A DNA stretch of 64,000 bases from CAYFZO01 sp965223735 (GCA_965223735.1 OZ245010.1:1426001-1490000), one strand, 5' to 3'; positions 42,853 to 53,193 are shown, numbered from the stretch's first letter. Program-made: numbers and translations. Notes: a model not told the origin generated them from the sequence alone.

Positions 42853-44334
42853 ATGCGCATCTACATCGCCGGCATTTGCGGAGCCTTCATGGGCGGTCTC
42901 GCCCGGATCGCCGCCGAGCTCGGGCACGAAGTCGGCGGCTGCGACGCGGCGGTGTATCCGCCGATGAGCACGCAACTCGAGCGCGCCGGGATCGAGGTCA
43001 ACCCAGGGTACGACCCGGCGTGCATTGAACGCGGCTGGGACTGCTTCGTCATCGGCAACGCCCTGTCGCGTGGCAATCCGCTGGTCGAGGAGATTTTGCG
43101 CCGCCGCCTGCCTTTCGTCTCCGGCCCCGAATGGCTCGCGCGCGAGGTGCTCGGCGGGCGCCGCGTGCTGGCGGTCGCGGGTACGCACGGCAAGACGACG
43201 ACGACCGCGATGCTCGCATGGATACTTGAGCGCGCGGGGCTGGCACCCGGCTTCCTGATAGGCGGCGTGCCGGTGAACTTTGACGTATCCGCGCGCGCCG
43301 ACGGGCTGCAGCGCCGGTCCGATCCTGCTCCGTTTTCGCCGCCGGACGCCGCTGCGGGCGCGCGCGACCTGAAATGTTTCGTGATCGAGGCCGACGAGTA
43401 CGACACGGCGTTTTTTGACAAGCGACCGAAGTTCATTCATTACCACCCGCACGTGCTGGCGCTGAACAACCTTGAGTTTGATCACGCCGACATTTACACC
43501 GACCTGGAGGCGATCGAGCGGCAGTTTCACTTTTTGTTGCGCACCGTGCCGGGCGACGGTGTCGTGCTGTACCGCGCGGATGACGCTGCTTTGCGTGCGG
43601 TGCTCGACATGGGGGTATGGTCACCGTGCGAAAGTTTTGCCCTGAGCGGCGACGTGCAGGGTGATGCGCGGGGCGCTCCGCACGCCGCCGACTGGTTCGC
43701 CGAAGTGCGCACTAACGCTGGCGCCGATCGATTCCGCCTGTTCCACCGGGGACGCGGGCAGGGCGACTGCCGCTGTCCGGTGCTCGGCGCGCACAACGTC
43801 GCCAACGCGGTGGCCGCGGTCGCGGCGGCGTATCACGTCGGCGTCGAGGTGCGGGCTTCGCTGTGCGCGCTCGAGGACTTTCGCGGTGTGCGGTGGCGTC
43901 TGGAAGTCAAAGGCGAGACGTCGGGCATCGTCGTCTATGATGACTTCTCGCATCATCCGAGCGCGATCCGTGCAACGCTCGATGCGGTGGCGCGGGTTGC
44001 GGATGGGGCGTCGGGCGGGCGTGTGCTCGCGGTGTTCGAGCCGCGCTCCAACACGATGAAGATGGGACGTCACAACGAGGCGCTTGCGCAGGCGTTTGCA
44101 GGCGCGGACCGGGTGTTCTGCCACCGTCCGGCGGCGCTTGCGCCGGTGGTCGATGTCGCTGTGTCCTGCATCCGCGCATTGTCGCCGCCGCTGCTGTTTG
44201 ACGACGGCGATGCACTGCTCGCGCGACTGCGTGCCGAGGCCCGGCCCGGCGACCACGTGGTGTTCATGTCGAACGGCGGATTTGACGATCTGCCGGCGCG
44301 CTTTGCGCACGAGTTGCGGGAGGCGCCCGCATGA
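42853..44334 (+). CDS. mpl: UDP-MurNAc:L-alanyl-gamma-D-glutamyl-meso-DAP ligase Mpl
   Basis: A 493-residue Mur-ligase family enzyme that recycles cell-wall tripeptide by attaching it to UDP-MurNAc. Motifs: MRIYIAGICGAFMGGLA (nucleotide fold), AGTHGKTTTTAML (ATP loop), VIEADEYDTAFFDKRPKFIH, LNNLEFDHADIY, and DDFSHHPSAIRATL with FEPRSNTMKMG. It overlaps the ABC exporter gene by 4 bp (ATGA). Confidence 0.96.
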   Translation: MRIYIAGICGAFMGGLARIAAELGHEVGGCDAAVYPPMSTQLERAGIEVNPGYDPACIERGWDCFVIGNALSRGNPLVEEILRRRLPFVSGPEWLAREVLGGRRVLAVAGTHGKTTTTAMLAWILERAGLAPGFLIGGVPVNFDVSARADGLQRRSDPAPFSPPDAAAGARDLKCFVIEADEYDTAFFDKRPKFIHYHPHVLALNNLEFDHADIYTDLEAIERQFHFLLRTVPGDGVVLYRADDAALRAVLDMGVWSPCESFALSGDVQGDARGAPHAADWFAEVRTNAGADRFRLFHRGRGQGDCRCPVLGAHNVANAVAAVAAAYHVGVEVRASLCALEDFRGVRWRLEVKGETSGIVVYDDFSHHPSAIRATLDAVARVADGASGGRVLAVFEPRSNTMKMGRHNEALAQAFAGADRVFCHRPAALAPVVDVAVSCIRALSPPLLFDDGDALLARLRAEARPGDHVVFMSNGGFDDLPARFAHELREAPA

Positions 44335-46121
44335 CCGGTGCACCGATGCGGCCTTACGCGCCGCGCTATCTGTTCTCGCTGGTGCTGCGGCACCGCCGCC
44401 AGTTGGTGACCGCGAACCTGATCGCGCTCGCCGCGACGCTCGTGAGCGTGCCGGTGCCTTTGCTGATGCCGCTGCTGGTGGACGAGGTGCTGCTCGATCA
44501 GCCCGGCACGCTGATCGCGATGATCAACCCGTTTTTTGCCGAAGCGTGGTACGGGCCGGTGTTGTACATCGCGGTGATCCTCGTCGTCACCGTGCTGTTG
44601 CGCGTGTCGGGCTGGTTGCTGACCGTGTGGCAGACGCTGCTGTTTTCGCACATCTCAAAGGGCATTGTCTATCGCATCAGGAAGCAGTTGCTGTGGTATC
44701 TCGGCACCGTGTCGGTGTCCGAGTTCGAGACTCGTGACGGTGCGGGGATCAGCGCGCGTCTGGTGACCGACCTCGAGACACTCGATCAGTTCATGGGTGC
44801 GGCGATCAGCCGCTTCATCGTTTCGCTGCTGACGATCGTCGCAACCGCCGTGGTGCTTTTGTTCCTGCACTGGCAACTCGCATTGTTCCTGCTGTTCTTG
44901 AATCCGCTGGTGATCTATTTCACGATGGCGATCGGCAAGCGCGTCAAGAGTCTCAAGAAGAGAGAAAACGAAGCCATCGAGATCTTCCAGCAGGCGGTGG
45001 TCGAGACGCTGACCGCGATGCAGCAGATCCGCGCGAGCAACCGCGACGAGCACTACATCGGCCGGCTCGTGTCGATGGCGCGCGGCATCAAGGACCGCGC
45101 GGTGGCTTTCACGTGGCGCAGCGACGCTTCAAGCCGCCTGTCTTTTCTGATCTTCCTGTTCGGCTTTGACGTGTTCCGCGCGCTCGGCATGTTGATGGTG
45201 GTCTTTTCGGATCTGACGATTGGGCAGATGATCGCGGTCTTCGGTTATCTGTGGTTCATGCTCGGGCCGATACAGGAAGTGCTCAGTATGCAGTACTCGT
45301 GGTTCGGCGCGAAGGCCGCGCTCGAGCGCATCAACGGGTTGCTCGGACTCGACCGTGAACCGCGGTATCCGGCGACGGCCGATCCGTTCGATGGGCGGAC
45401 GACGGTCGCGCTTGAGGTGTGCGATCTGTGCCTGTCCTACGATGGTGAAGTCGATGTTCTGAACAACGTCAGCCTGCACGTCGGTGTCGGTGAAAAGGTC
45501 GCGCTGGTCGGCGCCAGCGGCGGCGGCAAGACCACCTTCATCCAGACGTTGCTGGGCCTGTATCGCGCCGACAGCGGGCAGGTTTTATATAACGGGGTGC
45601 CGGTCGAGCGGATCGGGTTTGAAACGGTGCGCGAGAACGTCGGCTGCGTGTTGCAGACGCCCTCGCTTTTCAACGACACGATCCGCGCCAACCTGACGCT
45701 AGGACGCAACGTCGGCGACGACGCGCTGTGGCACGCGCTCGACGTCGTGCAGTTACAGGGCTTTGTGCACGCCAGGCCGGCGCAGCTCGACACGCTGGTC
45801 GGTCTGCAGGGTGTCAAGTTGTCGGGCGGGCAGCGCCAGCGCCTGGCGATCGCGCGGATGCTGCTCGAAGACCCCAAAGTGGTGATCCTCGACGAAGCGA
45901 CCTCGGCGATTGACTCGGAAACCGAAACCCTGCTGTACGAAGCTCTGTTTGATCACCTGCGGGGCAAGACCACGCTGATCATCGCGCACCGCCTGAGCGC
46001 CGTGAAGCGCGCCGACCGCGTTTATGTGTTTGAAGCCGGCCATATCATCGAGCACGGCGCACACGAGGCACTGCTGGAAGAGAACGGGCTGTATGCCCGC
46101 CTGTTTTCGGCGCAGGTGTGA
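44331..46121 (+). CDS. ABC exporter, fused permease and ATPase (MsbA/LmrA-like)
   Basis: A 596-residue half-transporter that should work as a dimer. The N-terminal part has about six transmembrane helices (NLIALAATLVSVPVPLLMPLL, YIAVILVVTVLLRVSGWLL, IVSLLTIVATAVVLLFL). The C-terminal ATPase has Walker A GASGGGKTTFIQ, signature LSGGQRQRLAIARML, Walker B VVILDEATSAID and the H-loop IIAHRLS. It overlaps mpl by 4 bp, so the two are co-transcribed. The substrate is unknown; lipid or drug export is possible. Confidence 0.92.
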   Translation: MTGAPMRPYAPRYLFSLVLRHRRQLVTANLIALAATLVSVPVPLLMPLLVDEVLLDQPGTLIAMINPFFAEAWYGPVLYIAVILVVTVLLRVSGWLLTVWQTLLFSHISKGIVYRIRKQLLWYLGTVSVSEFETRDGAGISARLVTDLETLDQFMGAAISRFIVSLLTIVATAVVLLFLHWQLALFLLFLNPLVIYFTMAIGKRVKSLKKRENEAIEIFQQAVVETLTAMQQIRASNRDEHYIGRLVSMARGIKDRAVAFTWRSDASSRLSFLIFLFGFDVFRALGMLMVVFSDLTIGQMIAVFGYLWFMLGPIQEVLSMQYSWFGAKAALERINGLLGLDREPRYPATADPFDGRTTVALEVCDLCLSYDGEVDVLNNVSLHVGVGEKVALVGASGGGKTTFIQTLLGLYRADSGQVLYNGVPVERIGFETVRENVGCVLQTPSLFNDTIRANLTLGRNVGDDALWHALDVVQLQGFVHARPAQLDTLVGLQGVKLSGGQRQRLAIARMLLEDPKVVILDEATSAIDSETETLLYEALFDHLRGKTTLIIAHRLSAVKRADRVYVFEAGHIIEHGAHEALLEENGLYARLFSAQV

Positions 46122-46217
46122 GTTCTTATGGGATCAGCCCGGAACCCTCATCGTGAGGCAGGATACCCCGATCGGCCATCGTGTCTTTATCGGTGACCAG
46201 CCCGTTTTGAACTGACG

Positions 46218-47495
46218 ATGCCGGCAGCTGTTCAAAAGCCAGAAGTGTGGCATGAGCCTTCGGATATCCGTGGCTTTTTGGAAAATTACAGCCATGTCGA
46301 AGCGGGACGATCTCCCTCAGGCAGGACCACGGAAACGGATTCCGTATTGATTGAAGGCAAGCCTGTTTGCCGTTTCACGAATGAATTCTGGACCGCGAAA
46401 CAGCGGCAGGGAAACTCCATTCACGAAGTGTCTTACCGGGCTTGCTTCAAGCCGCAACTGCCCGGATTTTTCATCAAGCTGCTGACTGAAAAAAGTGACG
46501 TTGTTTATGATCCCTTTGCAGGAAGAGGAACGACGCCTGTTGAGACTGCTTTGTTGGGGAGAAGGGTTGTCAGCAATGATATAAACCCGCTGAGCAGAAT
46601 AATGTGCGAAGGCAGATTGTATCCGCCGCGACTTGAAGAATTGGCCGACCGCCTCGACAAGATCCCCGTTGTGACCGGGCTGAGATCGGACGTTGATCTG
46701 TCGATGTTTTATGCTCCGCAGACGTTGGCCGAGATTTTGTCCATCCGGTCGTATTTCAGGAGACGCAGGGAGAAGGGGGAGGAGGATGGCCTGGACAAAT
46801 GGATAAGGGCTGTTGCAACCAATCGTCTGACCGGGCACAGCAAGGGTTTCTTTTCGGTTTACACCTTGCCCCCGAATCAGGCGACCACGCCGGACCGGCA
46901 GCTCAAGATCAATCAGAAAAGAAAGCAGTTGCCTGAGTACCGGAATACGAAAGAGATCATACTGGCAAAATCCAGGCAATTGTTGAAAGACATGTCTGAA
47001 GATCTGATAAAGAATGTAAACCAATGCGCTGAAACGGCGATCTTTTTGGAAAAAGACGCGGGCGGCACGGATGAAATCCCTGACAAGAGTGTTGCATTGA
47101 CGGTTACCTCGCCGCCTTTTCTGGACATTGTGAACTACGCACAGGACAACTGGTTGCGTTGCTGGTTCAATCATGTCGATGTCGATGTCATCGGCAAGAA
47201 GATCACCCGGTCGGACTCTCTGGAGGAATGGAAGTCGGCCATGCTTTCAGTATTCAGGCAGTTATTCCGGATCACCCGGGAAGGTGGTTGGGTGGCTTTT
47301 GAGGTCGGCGAAGTCAGAAACGGCTCTGTGAGACTTGACGAGCATGTAGCCGAAATCGGAATACAGTCGGGTTTGCATTGTATGGGAATTATGATCAATT
47401 CCCAGAAGTTCACAAAAACGGCGAATATATGGGGAGTGTCCAATAATCAACGCGGTACCAACACAAACAGAATTGTTTTATTTACTAAAGAGTGA
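46218..47495 (+). CDS. DNA methyltransferase (DPFAGRGTTP / TSPPF type)
   Basis: A 425-residue AdoMet-dependent methyltransferase. Motif I is YDPFAGRGTTPVETALLGR (Asp98), and the catalytic loop TSPPFLDIVNYAQDNW (near 297) is of the (S/T)PPY/F type used by N4-cytosine enzymes. Motif I comes first, with about 190 residues between the two, so the order is alpha-like and the insert is probably the target-recognition region. It converges on the gene of the NACHT-nuclease protein (44 bp between stops). Methylation could protect the host from that nuclease, but this link is inferred from position only. Confidence 0.85.
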   Translation: MPAAVQKPEVWHEPSDIRGFLENYSHVEAGRSPSGRTTETDSVLIEGKPVCRFTNEFWTAKQRQGNSIHEVSYRACFKPQLPGFFIKLLTEKSDVVYDPFAGRGTTPVETALLGRRVVSNDINPLSRIMCEGRLYPPRLEELADRLDKIPVVTGLRSDVDLSMFYAPQTLAEILSIRSYFRRRREKGEEDGLDKWIRAVATNRLTGHSKGFFSVYTLPPNQATTPDRQLKINQKRKQLPEYRNTKEIILAKSRQLLKDMSEDLIKNVNQCAETAIFLEKDAGGTDEIPDKSVALTVTSPPFLDIVNYAQDNWLRCWFNHVDVDVIGKKITRSDSLEEWKSAMLSVFRQLFRITREGGWVAFEVGEVRNGSVRLDEHVAEIGIQSGLHCMGIMINSQKFTKTANIWGVSNNQRGTNTNRIVLFTKE

Positions 47496-47539
47496 AGCTC
47501 GTCATGCTGTTCGGTGACCGGGCGCCGGTTAACATGGGC

Positions 47540-50500
47540 TCATGTTTCAGGCTTGGAAACATCGATCACGCAAACTTGGATTTTTAGCTTTTCGTTTTCT
47601 GAAAGCGTGTTGACTAAACGCTCTTCGAGTTCGGCGGCACTTTCCAGAGGCGGTCCTTCCCCCGACGTCGGGCGGCAATGTTCCGTGTCCCCGAACCAGA
47701 ATACAAGATAAATCCCGTAGCCGCCCGCGCCCGGGTCACGGGTGTATCTGGCAATCAGCTGCTTCCCGATCGCGCTCCAAAGATCGCGGTGGCAGCTTCT
47801 CTTGACCTCCACCGGCACGTTGAAGCTGTCGTACGAGACGCGAATATCCGACCGGTTGTCGTCGGCGTGGCGGCCTTCCGGTTGCGCATCAATCCCCAAC
47901 CGGCTGAACCTGGATTGTAGATTTGACAACAGTGCATCCCGACACCCGTTTTCCGGTTTGGGCGCCTGAGGGCGATTGTTCGGGTCCACATTCCAATACT
48001 GGTGCCAATCCGACGTGTTCCCGTCGCGGATGTTGCTTGATATTTCACGTAAATATTCAATCGTCAGCGTGGCCAGGCCGGCAACATTCGCTGGCTTGTG
48101 ACCAGCGAGCACTTGCTCAAGATGTTGGATATTGCAATACCGAAATTCGGCTTCGCGCCGCCTGAAGTTCTGCTCGTATTTGGCCTCGTTGAGCCAGGCT
48201 CGCTGGGGAAGCAGGTCGTCATCGGACGACAGTGCCTCGAGGGCTTCCGTGGCCGCCTGGTTGGGGATGGAGGCCAGTTGATCGACAAATGCCGGAATGC
48301 AATTCAGCCGTATCAGGAATTGCAGCGCTGGAACATTCAGGCGTTGGATCAGTGCCGGCTGATGGTCATATCCGGCGACCGCTTCCGTCAGGCGCCGGAT
48401 CCGGCGCTCATTTTTGGCAACATACGACTCCAATTTTTCGCGATACGGGTCCGGCGAAATAAAAAGACCCGCGAGCATCCAGTAGATCCGTTGCGAGACA
48501 TTCATGCTGCGATGAGCGAGTTTTCCGGCGATCAACTCCGGGGTCAGCATTTCTTTGCAGTGAAGCAAGGCCGCTATGAGCAAGTGGTTCAAACTCGGCA
48601 GTTGCCGCTCCGTACAGCGCACGGGGAATGTTTTCAAAAGCGGTAATGCGGCTAGGCGGGCGATGCCTGCATGATCCAGGGAGAACGCCAACTCGCGGAG
48701 ACCGGTGTCGAAATCGGCACCGGAACGCAACTGAAAACGGGCGACTCGGACCAGAACGTCGGAAACCGCCTCCGGGTGGGACCTCAGCAACACCCGAAAC
48801 CAACTCGGCCCTTTGCCCGCATGATCTCTGGAAAGAGGCCAGATGGGGACGAGGTAGTGGATCGTGAGGGCCAGACGCCTCTGCTTTTCATTGAGTGAAA
48901 CTTTATCCGGTGCAGGGTGGGCAAGCTCCTCCAATCCGGCCATGAACGGAAAAGTCAGGAGATGTACTTGGTTTTGAGCTTTGAGGCGCATGATCTCTGC
49001 ATCGTCGGGAAGGTCGTCTCGATTGATCGTTCCGCGAAAGCCGGTCAGGATCGCTTCGATCAAACTCTTGTCGTTGCCGATCAGGTCCGCCAGTCGCTTT
49101 CCGGGAGTATCGCCCCGAACGTTCGCATAGCCGCCGTAGTACGCTCGGGCCAACTGGCCCAGTATCGGAGGCGGGCAGCGGTTTTCGCGCAGTGCCGTTT
49201 CATGCGATTTCACGTTCTTGTGCCATTGCCGCTGGCATTGCGTCATCTGCTTTTTGCGCCGCTCCTGGGGGCGTCTATCATGCGCGTTGTTATCTTCCGG
49301 TTTGGCCAGTCTCTGGTGGAAGGCTCCGGCAAGTGCCTCGTGTCTGGCGATGCGTGTCTCGATAAGCTCCCGGGAAAGTTCCTTGTCGAGAGTCTGTTGG
49401 CTCAAACACCTTGCAACTTCGCGGATCCAATATGTCGCCACGTCATGATCTTCGGCATCAACAGCCTGATCGAGGCACCAGCGTCCGAAGTCTGCCGGCA
49501 GTCTGGCGTTGAAAAGCCGGCGGAACCGCAACCTGTAAATGCATACGCTGAACTCGGATGAGCCCATGCAGCGAGCCACCCCCATCGCCCACAGCGATTT
49601 CAGCAGCTTGGGATGCTCTCCAAGCCAACCGGCAATGTGTTCTGCTTGCTTCCAATCACCCACTAGATCATCCACCTGATCATCCCCACAATCATCCACC
49701 CATGCGGCAACTCCCAGCCAATTGAAAAGCCGCTCCAACTCAACTTCATAAGTTTTCATATCAACTTTCTCTAGAAAGCAGCTCAACACAGCCTGCGGAG
49801 CGTGAAGTAATAGACTATTGTCATCCGGATGATTTTGAACTTCAGCACGCAACCGGTCGTATCGCGCTACGAAGTCATCAAGAATTTCAGCCAACTGCGC
49901 AGCTGTTGACTTTCTGCAGATGCGCCATCTCCAGAAACCTTGGTATTGCCCAAGGAGATTCGGTTCTTTCGGCACCCGCAGAAACTGCAAGATCTTCGAC
50001 GGGGGAAGCGCCTCGGGATACAGTTCGTTCAGAAGACGTCCCAGGAGCTCATCTTGGGGATCCAACACCCGCCCCGAAGTCACATCCCCGAGCAAGGTTT
50101 TGAGTTCAGCAACGGCGCGCTCATGATCTTCTTGGTGATGAATAAATGCAGAAAGGGCGCAGCCCCTGATACGGGGCCACCGCCTGTCATCCCTGACGGT
50201 TTCCATCATAAGATCGGCGAGTCCCGGAGGAGCCTGTCCATGACCAAGGATTTCAACAAGGATCAGGGGCCAGAATTGTCGCTCATCGTCCCGCGCCGGG
50301 TCGGACAAAATCTCTCGGAAATGCTCCTCCATATCGTGCGTAACCAAGTCTCCCAGCCGGGGATCGTTGCGGTTTAACTCTTTAATCCGGGGGGGCCGTC
50401 GTTTCACCTCCTGTGCCAGGCAGTTCAGCACCCGGCGTTTCTCATCGGCGGAGAATTCCCGAACGTCGCCGTAGAGGACGGTTCCAAACGGGTCGCGTTT

Positions 50501-51604
50501 GATGATCTCATCCCGACTGAATTTGCTGTGAGCTGCAAGCCAGGCGGAAAGGCCACGCAACCCCGATACGATGCCGCCGTCATGGTCCGCCGTCATCAGG
50601 GCGAGAACCCGTTTGAGCGGCAACCCGTTTTTGATGTAGCCGGCCAAATATCTTGCCGCGAGAAACTCGGCAACGTGCCGGTGAACCGGGGTTGCACGCC
50701 CTTCGGGTGGTGCCTCGAACAACTTGGTGCCTAACACATGACGAAGAATAGCTTGATCTTCGCCGGATATTTGTTCCAACCCGGGATATTCGTCATCGCT
50801 TCCGCCGTCGGGCAGGGTGCGCCACCCCGCACTGCCGGTCAGGAGTTGCGCGGCGCAAAGCCGCCCCGCTGCATCCATCAGACGGGAAATATCAACGCCA
50901 TCCCGATTTGCTATCCGATGCTCCTGGTTATGTTCGCCCAGCAAGGTCCGGCAGGCTAGATCAAACGTTTGCATCCGGGTTTCCGGCAAAGTGCCGTCTT
51001 TGGCTGCGTGCACCAGCATTTTCAGGCTTTGAGGATTCACGAGCAAGCTGTCCACGCCCTTCTCGCGGGCCGAGGCGATGAACTGGTCCGTGTCCGGGAC
51101 GTCGTGACATGAGCGCAGGATTTCGTGGATATTGTTGCCGGACAGCGGGTTGAGGCGCAGCACGGTGATTTTGCCGTCTTTTGAGACTTTTTCCAGATGG
51201 CTGCGGTCGCTGGTGCCGAACCAGTCCGCCTCGCGGCAGGACAGGCGAAACCGGGGGCAGTTCAATCTGTCGAGTTTGGTGCGAATGTTGTCGAACGGCG
51301 TGCATCCGTCAGCCGACCCGGCCCGTATTTCGTCGAGCCCATCAATGAACAGGATCATGTTGCCCAATTCCGGTCTGCTGTCGAACGTTATGAAGTCACG
51401 TGCGGTGACATAGTGCCCGCCTGTCGTATGCTCGGCTTCGTGCCTGAACACCGTCGTTTTGCCGGCGCCGGGGGCGCCGAGCAGCACATAGGCGTCCGTT
51501 TCCCGAAACTTCTCAAAAATCTCAGGTGTGGGAAGTCTTTCGGTTCCGCTTTGCCCGCCCCCTTCGTTAATCTTGGTGCAGGTGCGTGTAACAAAATGAG
51601 TCAT
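47540..51604 (-). CDS. NACHT-like STAND NTPase with C-terminal PD-(D/E)XK nuclease motif
   Basis: A 1354-residue protein. The N-terminal NTPase has Walker A GAPGAGKTT (residues 43-51) and Walker B MILFIDGLDE (83-92). FRLSCREADWF and VHRHVAEFLAARYLAGY follow, both typical of NACHT-like proteins. A long helical middle (about residues 330-1200) without clear motifs resembles HEAT-like sensor repeats. Near the C-terminus, NRSDIRVS then VPVEVKRS (D1253, E1266, K1268), followed by IGKQLIARY, fits a PD-(D/E)XK nuclease core. The domain order, NTPase first and nuclease last, suggests a sensor-activated DNase. The start overlaps the upstream ATPase gene (ATGA), so the two are coupled. A defence role is likely but inferred. 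Confidence 0.8.
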   Translation of the reverse strand: MTHFVTRTCTKINEGGGQSGTERLPTPEIFEKFRETDAYVLLGAPGAGKTTVFRHEAEHTTGGHYVTARDFITFDSRPELGNMILFIDGLDEIRAGSADGCTPFDNIRTKLDRLNCPRFRLSCREADWFGTSDRSHLEKVSKDGKITVLRLNPLSGNNIHEILRSCHDVPDTDQFIASAREKGVDSLLVNPQSLKMLVHAAKDGTLPETRMQTFDLACRTLLGEHNQEHRIANRDGVDISRLMDAAGRLCAAQLLTGSAGWRTLPDGGSDDEYPGLEQISGEDQAILRHVLGTKLFEAPPEGRATPVHRHVAEFLAARYLAGYIKNGLPLKRVLALMTADHDGGIVSGLRGLSAWLAAHSKFSRDEIIKRDPFGTVLYGDVREFSADEKRRVLNCLAQEVKRRPPRIKELNRNDPRLGDLVTHDMEEHFREILSDPARDDERQFWPLILVEILGHGQAPPGLADLMMETVRDDRRWPRIRGCALSAFIHHQEDHERAVAELKTLLGDVTSGRVLDPQDELLGRLLNELYPEALPPSKILQFLRVPKEPNLLGQYQGFWRWRICRKSTAAQLAEILDDFVARYDRLRAEVQNHPDDNSLLLHAPQAVLSCFLEKVDMKTYEVELERLFNWLGVAAWVDDCGDDQVDDLVGDWKQAEHIAGWLGEHPKLLKSLWAMGVARCMGSSEFSVCIYRLRFRRLFNARLPADFGRWCLDQAVDAEDHDVATYWIREVARCLSQQTLDKELSRELIETRIARHEALAGAFHQRLAKPEDNNAHDRRPQERRKKQMTQCQRQWHKNVKSHETALRENRCPPPILGQLARAYYGGYANVRGDTPGKRLADLIGNDKSLIEAILTGFRGTINRDDLPDDAEIMRLKAQNQVHLLTFPFMAGLEELAHPAPDKVSLNEKQRRLALTIHYLVPIWPLSRDHAGKGPSWFRVLLRSHPEAVSDVLVRVARFQLRSGADFDTGLRELAFSLDHAGIARLAALPLLKTFPVRCTERQLPSLNHLLIAALLHCKEMLTPELIAGKLAHRSMNVSQRIYWMLAGLFISPDPYREKLESYVAKNERRIRRLTEAVAGYDHQPALIQRLNVPALQFLIRLNCIPAFVDQLASIPNQAATEALEALSSDDDLLPQRAWLNEAKYEQNFRRREAEFRYCNIQHLEQVLAGHKPANVAGLATLTIEYLREISSNIRDGNTSDWHQYWNVDPNNRPQAPKPENGCRDALLSNLQSRFSRLGIDAQPEGRHADDNRSDIRVSYDSFNVPVEVKRSCHRDLWSAIGKQLIARYTRDPGAGGYGIYLVFWFGDTEHCRPTSGEGPPLESAAELEERLVNTLSENEKLKIQVCVIDVSKPET

Positions 51605-52881
51605 GGGTCTTCAAACCATTTCTGTGCCGGGACTGACAGAAACTCGGGCAGCGGGATCCCGCCTTCGCCGACAAGAATTGAATTCCTGACATTGAAACGC
51701 CTTCCAAATTCCTCAAGGCCGCTCGCGCGTGATCGCCGCACGCTGCTCTTGACCTCAAAGGCAACGAGCTTCGGACGGCGTTCCAGAATGAAATCCACCT
51801 CGTGGTCGTTATTCCGCCAGTAATAGAGGCGATGATAAGGTGTTCCCGTGTTGAATAAATGCGCGCCGACCGCGCTTTCGACCAGATGTCCCCAGAAGCT
51901 CCGGTCCGCCTTGGCCTCCTCAAATGTATATCTCGAATGGACCGACATCAGCGCCGTGTTGAGCACGTTGAGCTTGGGACTGGAAGCCCTGCGACGATGG
52001 GCATGATTGGCATAATTCTGGAGACCGGCGATCAAGCTGGCTTTCATCAGCAGGTTCAGATAGTTTGCCAGGGTCGTGGTATTGCCGGCATCCTGAAGTT
52101 GGCCGAGCATTTTGTTGTAGGACAAGATCTGCCCGGAACATTCAGCGCCGAGTCTGAACAGCCGCTTCAGTAGCGCAGGCTTGTCCACCCGCCGCATTGC
52201 GAGGATGTCGCGCTCGATATTCGGCTCGACCAGCGAGTCGGCGACATAATTACGCCATTGGAACTGGTTGCGGGTGAGCGATGCGACACCCGGGTAACCT
52301 CCGAAATAGATATATCTCGGAAGGTCAAAGTCGAATGCCGCCGACATTTCGGCAAACGACCAATGAGTGAGGCGGATAATCTCAAACCGGCCGGCCAAAC
52401 TCTCTTGCATCCCCTGCTGCATGAGCAAAGGTGCCGAGCCCAGCAGAATGACATGCAGCGGACGGTCGTACCGTCGATCTGCGTCCCACAGTCCCTTGAC
52501 CGCTTCCGACCAGTTCGGAATTTTTTGGATCTCGTCGATTACCAGAACGAAGCCCCGTTCCGGCTCTTTGGCGAGATCCAACCGGGCCCGTTCCCAATGA
52601 TGTGTTAACCATCGCGTGTCCCTATTTTCAGCGAGCGGAGCAGTCGCTTCGTTTGCGATGTCGGTTATACTTTCGTCAAGGCTCGGGGAGGGAGGGAGTG
52701 TGGCCGGATCGGGTTCGTCAACCGACAAGTAGCAATGGGGTCGCTTGGTGTGCTTCAAAACTTGGCGGACAAGCGTGGTTTTGCCGGTCTGGCGCGGCCC
52801 GGTGACGAAGATCAGGTATTTGGGGGCTTGATCCAGACGCTCGAGGATCTCTGATTTCTGTGCGCGTTCATAGAGGCTCAT
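51601..52881 (-). CDS. AAA ATPase with DUF4143, coupled to the NACHT-nuclease gene
   Basis: A 426-residue protein with Walker A FVTGPRQTGKTTLVRQ (near residues 26-41), Walker B VLVIDEIQKIPNW and sensor VILLGSAPLL. The C-terminal DUF4143 part ends in HEVDFILERRPKLVAFEVKSS, a nuclease-fold-like signature. It is the first gene of a two-gene operon with the NACHT-nuclease gene. It diverges from the Fic gene across a perfect 16-bp palindrome. It belongs to the same broad family as the protein at 2221-3399 but is clearly different in sequence. The start of a third copy survives as a remnant near 53900. Confidence 0.88.
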   Translation of the reverse strand: MSLYERAQKSEILERLDQAPKYLIFVTGPRQTGKTTLVRQVLKHTKRPHCYLSVDEPDPATLPPSPSLDESITDIANEATAPLAENRDTRWLTHHWERARLDLAKEPERGFVLVIDEIQKIPNWSEAVKGLWDADRRYDRPLHVILLGSAPLLMQQGMQESLAGRFEIIRLTHWSFAEMSAAFDFDLPRYIYFGGYPGVASLTRNQFQWRNYVADSLVEPNIERDILAMRRVDKPALLKRLFRLGAECSGQILSYNKMLGQLQDAGNTTTLANYLNLLMKASLIAGLQNYANHAHRRRASSPKLNVLNTALMSVHSRYTFEEAKADRSFWGHLVESAVGAHLFNTGTPYHRLYYWRNNDHEVDFILERRPKLVAFEVKSSVRRSRASGLEEFGRRFNVRNSILVGEGGIPLPEFLSVPAQKWFEDP

Positions 52882-52889
52882 CCCCTGAT

Positions 52890-52925
52890 ATTACGCTATT
52901 GAGTATTTTTACTCAATAGCGTAAT
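52890..52925. promoter_or_regulatory. Perfect 16-bp palindrome in the shared ATPase/Fic promoter
   Basis: ATTACGCTATTGAGTA, a TTTT centre, and its exact reverse complement. It fills the gap between the divergent ATPase start (52881) and the first possible Fic start (52924). It is probably an operator for both genes, or a site bound by one of the products. Confidence 0.65.
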
Positions 52926-52938
52926 GGGACGTAACTCT

Positions 52939-53193
52939 ATGAAACATATGCTTGCCCGCATTGAACAAATCGGCGAAGCGATCGGGCGGGCGGAGGCAGC
53001 GGGCATCTCACAGGATCTGCGTTTGCGGCGAATCAACCGGATCCGCACAATTCGCGGCTCGCTGGCCATTGAAGGCAATATCCTCAGCGAGGAGCAAGTC
53101 TCGACAATTCTTGACGGCAAACCCGTTGTCGCCCCGCCACGGGACATTCAGGAAGCCCGGAACGCCATCAAAGCCTACGATCAATACCTGTAG
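52939..53193 (+). CDS. Fic protein N-terminal fragment with inhibitory helix
   Basis: Eighty-four residues from ATG 52939 (MKHMLARIEQIGEAIGRAEA); an ATG at 52924 is also in frame. TIRGSLAIEGN contains the (S/T)xxxE(G/N) motif of the helix that blocks ATP binding in Fic AMP-transferases. The frame ends at a TAG at 53191-53193 and continues after it, in the same frame, into the Fic catalytic core. This is therefore the 5' part of one gene broken by a nonsense mutation, or read through at low level. Confidence 0.75.
   Translation: MKHMLARIEQIGEAIGRAEAAGISQDLRLRRINRIRTIRGSLAIEGNILSEEQVSTILDGKPVVAPPRDIQEARNAIKAYDQYL

Noticed and set aside
46024..46215. Short plus-strand frame between the ABC exporter and the methyltransferase
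   Set aside because: It overlaps the exporter 3' end in another frame and has no family pattern or ribosome site.
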